A DNA stretch of 5,626 bases from Helicobacteraceae bacterium (GTDB lineage: Bacteria > Campylobacterota > Campylobacteria > Campylobacterales > Sulfurimonadaceae). Below the pieces are notes generated by a model. The model did not search any database, had not been told where the DNA came from, and saw only the letters and a program-made list of their open reading frames with translations. This document shows positions 1-5,529 of the stretch, piece after piece. The DNA is taken from assembly GCA_947497635.1 (NCBI GenBank), contig CANMHZ010000091.1:1-5626 (forward strand). Direction: 5' to 3'. The translations under genes were made by a program, and so were the position numbers. The stretch's first letter is position 1; each line of letters starts with the position of its first letter.

Positions 1-15
1 TCGAGGATAGAGGGT

Positions 16-552
16 TTAGACATGAAGTGCACTCCGTTTTTGTAAATGTTGGATTAATAATTCTTTGGCTTTATCATGATGGGCAATAAAATCTTTATGG
101 GCATTCCCGTCACAATAGTTCGTCACACAAAACACTCCTCCAGCAGGAATATTAAACTCCTGCGCCACCCTCATCACGCTAAAAAATTCCATATTTTCAA
201 GCTCCAATCCAAGGGAACGAAATTGTGTCATTGCATTTTCACTGGTCGTAATATAATTAGAAGAGTTTACCAGCGTATCTTTAACGTTTTGTGTTTGGCT
301 AGAGACCACATTATCAATGGGGGTATAACCGCTCCCGCTCAAAAATCCCACCTCAATATTTGCTGCTGTTTTAGACTCAACAATATCGAAGATAGAATGT
401 TTTCCATAACTCCCAGCACTCCCCACAAAGAGAATAAATTCTGGTTTGTCAAACAAACACAATCGTGTAAGGTTCATAGCACTCTCGACCAGCCCTACTC
501 CAATAGGAAGGGCGAAGTCGAATGTTTCGTTGTTACCGGCACAGAGAATCAT
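16..552 (-). CDS. Short nucleoside phosphorylase / MTAN superfamily protein
   Basis: A 178-aa protein that I place in the PNP/UDP phosphorylase superfamily, whose members cleave the glycosidic bond of nucleosides by phosphorolysis or hydrolysis. Seen: a glycine-rich strand motif FVGSAGSYG (42-50), resembling the phosphate/ribose-side loop of the fold, and ENMEFF (119-124), which matches the family's ribose-binding Met-Glu (M121, E122). The stretch VTN (143-145), followed by D148, lies where MTA/SAH nucleosidases carry the catalytic 'SD'. Here the Asp is Asn. At 178 aa it is shorter than the usual 225-240 aa, with the deficit near the N-terminus. The ATG overlaps the hisF stop in an ATGA, so the two are probably translationally coupled and share a promoter. 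The substrate is not predictable. A purine nucleoside is most likely, and an inactive or regulatory role is possible. The family call is fairly sure; the function is not. Confidence 0.75.
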   Translation of the reverse strand: MILCAGNNETFDFALPIGVGLVESAMNLTRLCLFDKPEFILFVGSAGSYGKHSIFDIVESKTAANIEVGFLSGSGYTPIDNVVSSQTQNVKDTLVNSSNYITTSENAMTQFRSLGLELENMEFFSVMRVAQEFNIPAGGVFCVTNYCDGNAHKDFIAHHDKAKELLIQHLQKRSALHV

Positions 553-1307
553 AACCTCACCGCAATCCCATTAGCACTCAAATACCGCTTCAAATCCATA
601 ATATCAATCTCTTTATAGTGGAAGATACTCGCAGCCAACGCCGCATCCGCACCATGTTCAAATGCCTCTTTGATATGCTCCATCGTCCCCGCACCTCCGC
701 TAGCAATAACAGGGACATTTACGGCACGACTAATCTGTTCTGTAATAGAGAGGTCAAATCCCGCTTTTGTCCCGTCCGCATCCATAGAAGTGAGGAGAAT
801 CTCTCCTGCACCGCGATCCACAACCTCTTTCGCCCAATCGAGGGCATTGATCCCCGTATCAACGCGTCCACCGTTGAGATAGACGTTCCATTGATCTCCC
901 GTTCGCTTGACATCAATGGCGACAACGATACACTGGCTTCCAAACCGCTTCGCCCCTTCGTCGATAAAAATGGGACGTTTAATCGCAGCAGAGTTAATAC
1001 TCACCTTGTCACATCCGACGTTCAAAAGTCGATAAATATCATTAAGTTCTCGTATCCCACCACCGACGGTAAGGGGAATAAACACCTCACGGGCAACCTG
1101 CTCCACGATATGAACAATCGTGTCACGCTCTTCGTGCGATGCGGTAATATCGAGGAACGTCAGCTCATCCGCACCCTCATCATTGTACCGTTTCGCTACT
1201 TCTACAGGATCCCCTGCATCTTTGAGTCCAACGAAATTGACTCCCTTAACAACACGACCATCTTTTACATCCAAACACGGAATAATCCGCTTTGCAAAGT
1301 ATTCCAT
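549..1307 (-). CDS. hisF: Imidazole glycerol phosphate synthase cyclase subunit HisF
   Basis: HisF is the cyclase half of the cytoplasmic HisH-HisF enzyme. It uses ammonia from HisH to turn PRFAR into imidazole glycerol phosphate (histidine pathway) and AICAR (purine pathway). The 252-aa product is a full-length (beta/alpha)8 barrel. It opens with AKRIIPCLDV; D13 and D132 (in VVAIDVKR) match the two catalytic aspartates known in Thermotoga HisF (D11 and D130). Phosphate-site glycines lie in TVGGGI (80-85) and in ASGGAG near the C-terminus. I chose the ATG at 1307 rather than the in-frame ATG at 1322. A GGGAG ribosome site lies 8 nt before 1307, the family normally starts just before AKRIIPCLDV, and the upstream ATG would be only about 8 nt from the predicted transcript start. 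The stop overlaps the start of the downstream phosphorylase-like gene. hisH is not adjacent. Confidence 0.96.
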   Translation of the reverse strand: MEYFAKRIIPCLDVKDGRVVKGVNFVGLKDAGDPVEVAKRYNDEGADELTFLDITASHEERDTIVHIVEQVAREVFIPLTVGGGIRELNDIYRLLNVGCDKVSINSAAIKRPIFIDEGAKRFGSQCIVVAIDVKRTGDQWNVYLNGGRVDTGINALDWAKEVVDRGAGEILLTSMDADGTKAGFDLSITEQISRAVNVPVIASGGAGTMEHIKEAFEHGADAALAASIFHYKEIDIMDLKRYLSANGIAVRL

Positions 1308-1311
1308 TCGT

Positions 1312-1319
1312 AAAACTCC
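1312..1319 (-). promoter_or_regulatory. Ribosome binding site deciding the hisF start
   Basis: On the minus strand, GGGAG lies 8 nt before the ATG at 1307. It sits directly after the alternative ATG at 1322, so it cannot serve that codon. This favours the shorter HisF of 252 residues. Confidence 0.6.
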
Positions 1320-1336
1320 CATGCCTAATTATTACA

Positions 1337-1342
1337 ATTATA
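1337..1342 (-). promoter_or_regulatory. Predicted -10 box of the hisF unit
   Basis: On the minus strand a perfect TATAAT runs from 1342 to 1337, which would start transcription near 1330 and leave a leader of about 23 nt carrying the GGGAG ribosome site of hisF. No convincing -35 hexamer lies upstream, only AT-rich sequence with T and A tracts, as is usual for Campylobacterota housekeeping promoters. The start site is inferred. Confidence 0.6.
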
Positions 1343-1398
1343 GTCCAGCATCACTTAACCCCCTATTTTATTTTTTATCTTAATCCCTAATTAACTCT

Positions 1399-1414
1399 TT
1401 CTTCGATATACTCT
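1399..1414 (+). promoter_or_regulatory. Predicted ksgA promoter (-10 TATACT), nearly leaderless
   Basis: The segment TTCTTCGATATACTCT contains a -10 like TATACT at 1407-1412, only 7 nt before the ksgA ATG at 1420. A start 6-7 nt after the hexamer would put the mRNA 5' end at or next to the start codon. No Shine-Dalgarno sequence precedes the ATG. T-rich tracts at about 1362-1380 replace a -35 box. A near-identical 16-mer lies upstream of thyX. Confidence 0.5.
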
Positions 1415-1419
1415 ACCCA

Positions 1420-2196
1420 ATGCAAAAAAGTACCACTAAAGCCAAAAAAAGATTTGGTCAAAATTTTTTACGTGATGAGAGTGTTTTATCTCAAATCATC
1501 CAATCGATGCCCCTTACCCCTCACCGCATTGCGGAAATCGGGCCTGGATTAGGTGATTTAACTAAATATTTAGTTGATGTCAAAAGTGTTACTGCTTTTG
1601 AGGTCGATACCGACTTGTGCAAGCATTTACAGCACCATTTTGCCGATGCCATCGCTACCAGTAAACTCACACTCCGATGCGGAGATGTGTTGGAAACTTG
1701 GAAGAGTGAGCTTTTGGATGAACCGTATGATTTAGTGGCAAATCTGCCCTATTACATTGCGACGAATATCATTCTAAAAGCCCTCGCTGATCCGGCGTGT
1801 AAAAATATGCTTGTCATGATTCAGCGTGAAGTGGCAGAGAAGTTTTCCGCCACACCCAATGAGAAAGCTTTTGGAGCACTCAGCGTAATAGCCCAAAGCG
1901 TGGCAGACATAGAAATTGTCCTCCATGTTCCGCCAACCGCATTTGAGCCTGCTCCCAAAGTCGATTCTGCCGTACTGCTCATTTCAAAACGGACGAATCG
2001 TAATGATGAAGGGTTTGAAAATTTTTTACGTGTTGCCTTTACACAGCCACGAAAAACCCTCAATAAAAATCTCACGGCATGCTATGATGGAGATTCTTTG
2101 ACTCGTGCATTCGAAACACTTGCCTTAGAAAAAACCATCCGACCTCATCAGCTTCGCACCTCTGACTTTCACCAGCTCTACGCCCTTTTACAATAG
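1420..2196 (+). CDS. ksgA: 16S rRNA (A1518/A1519) dimethyltransferase KsgA
   Basis: KsgA (RsmA) uses S-adenosylmethionine to place two methyl groups on each of two adjacent adenosines in the 3' hairpin of 16S rRNA, late in assembly of the small ribosomal subunit. The 258-aa product has the family order. RFGQNFL (11-17) is the N-terminal signature. EIGPGLGDLT (39-48) is the SAM-binding loop, with the acidic FEVD (60-63) after the next strand. NLPYY (108-112) is the catalytic motif that stacks the target adenine. The C-terminal helical domain includes the conserved FTQPRKTLNKNL stretch. ATG 1420 is the only ATG/GTG/TTG start after the in-frame TAA at 1381, and it lacks a ribosome site, which suggests a leaderless message. 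rnj follows 81 nt downstream on the same strand, a pairing I recall as conserved in Helicobacter and Campylobacter. Length is normal. Confidence 0.96.
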   Translation: MQKSTTKAKKRFGQNFLRDESVLSQIIQSMPLTPHRIAEIGPGLGDLTKYLVDVKSVTAFEVDTDLCKHLQHHFADAIATSKLTLRCGDVLETWKSELLDEPYDLVANLPYYIATNIILKALADPACKNMLVMIQREVAEKFSATPNEKAFGALSVIAQSVADIEIVLHVPPTAFEPAPKVDSAVLLISKRTNRNDEGFENFLRVAFTQPRKTLNKNLTACYDGDSLTRAFETLALEKTIRPHQLRTSDFHQLYALLQ

Positions 2197-2263
2197 CCTC
2201 TTTTTTAGGCTCAAAACTGCGAGAGAGTTCCGTTTCAATTTAACAAAAATACAAAATTTTAGT

Positions 2264-2270
2264 AGAAGGA
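2264..2270 (+). promoter_or_regulatory. Ribosome binding site of rnj
   Basis: AGAAGGA lies 7 nt before the ATG at 2278 and is the strongest Shine-Dalgarno sequence on the plus strand here. It fixes the rnj start at the beginning of the disordered extension, so the extension is probably translated. The 81-nt gap before it is AT-rich; no clear separate rnj promoter is visible, so read-through from ksgA is likely. Confidence 0.7.
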
Positions 2271-2277
2271 TATTTCT

Positions 2278-4416
2278 ATGGCTGATGATACTACCCAAGA
2301 AGGGGCTCAACCCCAAGCAGAAACCCGTGAAAGACGACCCAACAACAACCGTCGTCCTTTTCGCCCACGTACCGAAACCAGAGCTGAGGGTGAGACAGAA
2401 GGTGAACGCAATGAGCGTCCTCGTGAGGAAAACCGCTCTCCACGTCAAGACAATCGTCCACCACGCACCGAAAGTCGTCCACCACGTCCAGACAATCGTC
2501 CTCCGCGCACCGATAATCGCCCAGCACGCACGGAAAACCGTCCACCACGTACCGACAATATGATAATAGTACGTGAGGGTGAAAGTGCAACGAACCTAGC
2601 TCCTGAGAGTGAAAATCGTCCATCACGTGATCGTGGAAATCGTGGTCGTCGTGGTTCACCGGCTACTCCTATCGACACCAATCTCCGTGACTTTGTCCTT
2701 CAAAATCAAGAAGCACATAAGAATCGTCTTAACCCTCATTTCAAGCTTGATCTTGAAAACAGCGAGAAAGTTCGTATCACCCCTTTGGGTGGTTTGGGTG
2801 AAATTGGTGGAAATATTACCGTCATCGAAACTGAACACGAAGCGATTATCATCGACATCGGAATGAGTTTCCCAAGCGAAGAGATGCACGGTGTTGACAT
2901 TCTTGTCCCTGATTTTACCTATTTGCGTGAAATTCGTAAAAAAATCGTTGCCGTTATCATCACACACGCCCACGAAGATCATATCGGTGCAGTACCGTAC
3001 TTTTTCAAAGAGATGCAATTTCCTATCTATGGAACACCTCTTCCTCTTGCAATGATCGGTAATAAATTTGACGAACACCATATGCGTGAATACCGTCGCT
3101 ATTTTAACCCTATCGTAAAACGTCAAGTCTATAAAATCGGTAATGATTTCGAAGTTGAGTGGATGCATATGACCCACTCGATCATTGATTCCTCATCATT
3201 GGCGATCACAACCAAAGCGGGAACAATCATCCATACAGGTGATTTCAAAATCGACTTCACCCCGATTGATGGTTACACTGCCGACATTCACCGTCTTGCC
3301 CATTACGGCGAAAAAGGGGTTTTGTGTCTCCTAAGTGACTCAACAAATTCCTATAACAAAGAATGGACACCAAGTGAACTCACCGTTGCAAGTGGATTTG
3401 ATCGTATTTTTGCCAAGGCTGAGGGGCGTATCATTATGTCAACCTTTAGCTCGAATATCCACCGTGTCTACCAAGCAATCCAATACGGTCTCAAGTATAA
3501 CCGTAAAGTATGTGTCATCGGGCGTTCTATGGAACGTAACCTTGAAGTAGCGATGCAATATGATTACATCAAACTTCCAAAGAATATCTTTATCGATGCC
3601 GAAGAGGCGAATCGTATGAGCGACAAGGATGTCCTCATCGTGACAACAGGAAGCCAAGGAGAGCCAAGCTCTGCCCTCTTCCGTATGTCCATCGGTGAGC
3701 ATCGTCACATCAAAATCAAACCTACCGATTTGATCGTCCTCTCAGCACGTGCTATTCCAGGGAATGAGGGTTCTATTTCAGGAATGCTCAATTATCTACA
3801 ACGTGCAGGGGCAAAAGTAGCCAATGACCGTGATATTCACGTATCAGGTCACGGAAGTTTGGAAGAGCAGAAGCTGATGCTACGTCTCACGAATCCAAAA
3901 TTCTTCCTCCCTGTTCATGGTGAATACAACCATATTATGAAACATCGTGATACCGCTATTTTGTGTGGTGTGCCTGAACGTAATATCCTCCTTATGAGCG
4001 ATGGTGACTGTATTGAAGTCAGCAGTAAGTTTATGCGTAAAGCCAAAACAGTCAAAACGGGTAAAACCTATATTGACAACCAAAACAACCACCAAATTGA
4101 AGATGATATTGTTATCGATCGTCAAAAAATGGCGAGCGAGGGGATGGTTATGCTTGTTGCCCAAGTCGGAGCTCACGATTCACGCCTTCTCTCCAAACCA
4201 CTTGTTACAAGTTTTGGTCTCGTAGCGGATCGAAATGACAAAGCATTTGCAGCAGAGATGGAAGATGTCCTCGAACACTTCTTGCTCAATCTCAAACCAG
4301 GACTTATCGAAAATCCTAAAGCGTTGGAGAATGATCTACGCCAAGTAGTGCGTAAGCATATCTACCGCAAAATGAAAAAATATCCTCTTATCGTACCTCA
4401 CGTTTTCGTAATGTGA
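2278..4416 (+). CDS. rnj: Ribonuclease J with long disordered Arg/Pro-rich N-terminus
   Basis: RNase J is a zinc-dependent metallo-beta-lactamase/beta-CASP nuclease with 5'-3' exonuclease and endonuclease activity, used in mRNA decay and rRNA maturation. In Helicobacter pylori it is known to work with the DEAD-box helicase RhpA. The 712-aa product has two parts. Residues 1 to about 130 are low-complexity and charged, with six tandem heptads at 51-92. The catalytic core starts near VRITPLGGLGEIGGN (165-179). Core residues seen: D193, HAHEDH (230-235), H300, D322, then the beta-CASP motifs SDSTN (353-357), TFSSNIHR (389-396), SGHGS (523-527) and PVHGEY (545-550). A C-terminal domain follows. 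It is longer than Bacillus RNase J (about 555 aa) and close to the Helicobacter enzyme (about 690 aa), which also has a disordered N-terminus. No catalytic residue is missing. No classic U-tract terminator follows; the inverted repeat element may end the transcript. Confidence 0.96.
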   Translation: MADDTTQEGAQPQAETRERRPNNNRRPFRPRTETRAEGETEGERNERPREENRSPRQDNRPPRTESRPPRPDNRPPRTDNRPARTENRPPRTDNMIIVREGESATNLAPESENRPSRDRGNRGRRGSPATPIDTNLRDFVLQNQEAHKNRLNPHFKLDLENSEKVRITPLGGLGEIGGNITVIETEHEAIIIDIGMSFPSEEMHGVDILVPDFTYLREIRKKIVAVIITHAHEDHIGAVPYFFKEMQFPIYGTPLPLAMIGNKFDEHHMREYRRYFNPIVKRQVYKIGNDFEVEWMHMTHSIIDSSSLAITTKAGTIIHTGDFKIDFTPIDGYTADIHRLAHYGEKGVLCLLSDSTNSYNKEWTPSELTVASGFDRIFAKAEGRIIMSTFSSNIHRVYQAIQYGLKYNRKVCVIGRSMERNLEVAMQYDYIKLPKNIFIDAEEANRMSDKDVLIVTTGSQGEPSSALFRMSIGEHRHIKIKPTDLIVLSARAIPGNEGSISGMLNYLQRAGAKVANDRDIHVSGHGSLEEQKLMLRLTNPKFFLPVHGEYNHIMKHRDTAILCGVPERNILLMSDGDCIEVSSKFMRKAKTVKTGKTYIDNQNNHQIEDDIVIDRQKMASEGMVMLVAQVGAHDSRLLSKPLVTSFGLVADRNDKAFAAEMEDVLEHFLLNLKPGLIENPKALENDLRQVVRKHIYRKMKKYPLIVPHVFVM
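2428..2553 (+). repeat. Six tandem 21-bp coding repeats in rnj
   Basis: Six back-to-back 21-bp units encode heptads of the form [D/E]-[N/S]-R-[P/S]-[P/A]-R-x, residues 51-92 of RNase J: ENRSPRQ, DNRPPRT, ESRPPRP, DNRPPRT, DNRPART and ENRPPRT. A seventh partial unit (DN) follows, and a degenerate ENRPSRD occurs at 112-118. The DNA units have diverged at synonymous positions (CGT/CGC, CCA/CCT, ACC/ACG), so protein sequence appears to be conserved rather than this being a very recent slippage product. The repeat also explains the open reading frames in other frames here. Confidence 0.9.
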
Positions 4417-4441
4417 GTTTGCTAATAAAAAAGCTAACTGC

Positions 4442-4537
4442 TGCTTCTCGCTCCCAAGCTCCAGCTTGGGAGTGTATACTAGAGGTAACTCCCAGCTACC
4501 GTACGCATTCCCAATGTGGACATTGGGAACGAGAGCA
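4442..4537. repeat. REP/BIME-like pair of inverted palindromic repeats
   Basis: Two palindromic units face each other. Unit 1 spans 4447-4479: CTCG, then a perfect 10-bp stem CTCCCAAGCT/AGCTTGGGAG with loop CC (4451-4472), then TGTATAC. Unit 2 spans 4501-4533 and, read on the minus strand, gives CTCG, stem TTCCCAATGT/ACATTGGGAA with loop CC, then TGCGTAC. Flanking TGCT(T)CTCG (4442-4450) and CGAGAGCA (4530-4537) extend the symmetry. The units differ at stem positions, but every difference is matched on the other arm. This resembles the widespread REP family with TTGGGAACGAG-type ends that I recall from many bacteria, usually mobilised in trans by REP-associated tyrosine transposases; none is encoded here. 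It may also stabilise or end the rnj transcript. Confidence 0.8.
4484..4500. repeat. Small central hairpin inside the REP-like pair
   Basis: GGTAAC, a 5-nt loop TCCCA, then GCTACC form a 6-bp stem with one A-C mismatch on the plus strand; as minus-strand RNA the mismatch becomes a G-U wobble. The sequence CTCCCAGCT within it resembles the left arm of unit 1 with one base deleted, so it may be a decayed third repeat half. Confidence 0.45.
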
Positions 4538-4561
4538 ACTCACTTGTACACTTTTAACCCC

Positions 4562-4577
4562 TTCTTCGCTATACTCT
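4562..4577 (+). promoter_or_regulatory. Predicted thyX promoter (-10 TATACT)
   Basis: TTCTTCGCTATACTCT contains TATACT at 4570-4575. Initiation near 4582 would give a leader of about 24 nt with a weak AAAGAA ribosome site (4594-4599), 6 nt before the thyX ATG at 4606. The 16-mer matches the ksgA promoter at 15 positions. There is no clear -35 box. The promoter starts 25 bp after the repeat element, so thyX is likely transcribed independently of rnj. Confidence 0.55.
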
Positions 4578-4605
4578 CTTAAAATTATTTATTAAAGAAT
4601 TTACT

Positions 4606-5226
4606 ATGAAAGTAACTCTACAACATTTTACCCCCCTTGTCATCTGTTCCGACGCTATACGTACCTGCTGGCAAAGTTTCGATAAAAGCGATAACGGCGG
4701 AGAGATTGACCGCGCCCTAATAGACCGTGTTGGGAATAAATTCAAACACGCCTCGACGTTGGAACATATTGTTTACAACTTCTATATTGAGGGAATCAGC
4801 CGTGCACTCCTCCAAGAGCTTGCCCGTCACCGTATGGCAAGCTTAAGCGTTAAAAGCACCCGCTATACACTTAAAGAGCTCAAAGACGAAGAACCTTTCT
4901 CTATTGATGACAAAGAGCGTCCCAAAAAGTATCTAACGATGACGGGTGTTGAACTGGTAGATGAGATGAGCATTCGTGCCCTCGAAAATCTCAGAACCGT
5001 ACTGGTTGCAGGAATAAGTAATGACCGTGCAAAATACTGTCTTCCAGAGAGCTATAAGACAGAACTTACGTGGAGTATCAATGCACGCTCATTACAAAAC
5101 TTTATCTCATTGCGAAGTGATAAAGCGGCACTGTGGGAGATACGGGATTTAGCGAATCTTGTTTACAGTAGCCTTCCTGAAGATCATCGCTATTTGTTCG
5201 AAAATTCACTCAAAGAGGATCAATAA
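4606..5226 (+). CDS. thyX: Flavin-dependent thymidylate synthase ThyX
   Basis: ThyX makes dTMP from dUMP in the cytoplasm, taking the methylene group from methylene-tetrahydrofolate and the reducing power from NAD(P)H through FAD. It replaces ThyA in organisms lacking the classical enzyme. The 206-aa product shows the family signature RHRMASLSVKSTRY (74-87), matching RHRxxSxxxxSxRY, which contacts FAD and dUMP. Upstream is ASTLEHIVYNFYIEG (49-63), the usual helix preceding the signature. The C-terminal part has SINARSLQNFISLR followed by LWEIRDLA, where the family has conserved nucleotide-binding Arg and Asn residues. The length is typical. The start follows a weak AAAGAA ribosome site. A small lipoprotein gene begins 1 nt after the stop, so the two probably share a transcript. 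No thyA is visible in the window, as expected but not tested. Confidence 0.95.
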   Translation: MKVTLQHFTPLVICSDAIRTCWQSFDKSDNGGEIDRALIDRVGNKFKHASTLEHIVYNFYIEGISRALLQELARHRMASLSVKSTRYTLKELKDEEPFSIDDKERPKKYLTMTGVELVDEMSIRALENLRTVLVAGISNDRAKYCLPESYKTELTWSINARSLQNFISLRSDKAALWEIRDLANLVYSSLPEDHRYLFENSLKEDQ

Positions 5227-5227
5227 C

Positions 5228-5470
5228 ATGAAGAAATTAGGATTATTAGCCATTATCGCATTAAGTGTATTAGCAGTTGGATGCGCCCAAAAACAGTTTA
5301 CTCTCAATGGTTTAATCTGCCCAGCAGGTCATAGCGATGAGCTTATAAAAGCTGATTTTGCAGAGTGCCACTATTATGATCTTGATGCAATCGCGAAAGC
5401 ATCACAAGCCCCAATTACGATTGAGTGTCAAAAATGTTTGGAAAGTAAAGGATATAAAATCGAGAAGTAA
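5228..5470 (+). CDS. Small cysteine-containing lipoprotein of unknown function
   Basis: An 80-aa protein that I do not recognise. The N-terminus MKK, a hydrophobic stretch (4-18) and a lipobox-like A-V-G-C with Cys at 19 indicate a signal peptidase II signal and a mature lipoprotein of about 62 residues in the cell envelope. The mature part has four further cysteines: C31 (in LICPAGH), C47 (in AECHYY), and C67 and C70 as a CxxC (ECQKC). H35 and H48 lie close to the first two. This could be a small metal site or two disulfides. I chose ATG 5228 because AGAGGA (5214-5219) lies 8 nt upstream and the signal peptide begins exactly there; longer readings run into thyX. It starts 1 nt after the thyX stop, which suggests co-transcription but no obvious shared function. 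The lipoprotein call is good; the role is unknown. Confidence 0.8.
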   Translation: MKKLGLLAIIALSVLAVGCAQKQFTLNGLICPAGHSDELIKADFAECHYYDLDAIAKASQAPITIECQKCLESKGYKIEK

Positions 5471-5495
5471 GCTAAAGAGGAGTTAAAGCGTAGTC

Positions 5496-5515
5496 AAAAG
5501 AGCAAGTGCTCTTTT
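5496..5515. terminator. Bidirectional intrinsic terminator
   Basis: AAAAGAGCA, loop AG, then TGCTCTTTT form a perfect 9-bp inverted repeat between convergent genes. The core GAGC/GCTC stem is flanked by A4 and T4, so each strand reads as a hairpin ending in four U. It lies 25 nt after the lipoprotein stop and 14 nt after the rplT stop. The U tract is short, so efficiency is uncertain. Confidence 0.75.
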
Positions 5516-5529
5516 GGTACGAGGTTTAG

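Noticed and set aside
1307..1322. Upstream ATG at 1322 as the hisF start
   Set aside because: It lacks a ribosome site and would be about 8 nt from the predicted transcript start; GGGAG lies between it and ATG 1307, and the five extra residues are not typical of HisF.
76..1383. Plus-strand open frames opposite hisF and the phosphorylase-like gene (76-618, 618-1313, 670-882, 1120-1383)
   Set aside because: They are antisense to two genes with clear family motifs, their translations show no recognisable domain, and they lack convincing ribosome sites.
2195..2211. AGCCT / AGGCT inverted repeat right at the ksgA stop, as a terminator
   Set aside because: The stem is only 5 bp, the T tract lies in the loop rather than after the stem, and rnj follows on the same strand with no clear promoter.
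2428..2553. Evenly spaced 21-bp repeats as a CRISPR array
   Set aside because: Units are directly adjacent with no spacers and encode in-frame heptads within a conserved protein.
2188..2681. Several open frames on both strands across the rnj N-terminus
   Set aside because: The 21-bp in-frame repeat is stop-poor in all frames; the translations are low-complexity His/Val/Asp or Arg/Gly shadows of the RNase J heptads.
4421..4440. GCTAA-AT tract-GCTAA after rnj as a terminator
   Set aside because: The two GCTAA copies are a direct repeat, not an inverted one, so they cannot form a hairpin, and no T tract follows.
4413..4595. 60-aa plus-strand frame overlapping the rnj stop
   Set aside because: Most of it is the palindromic repeat element and the thyX promoter read as codons; no ribosome site or recognisable protein.
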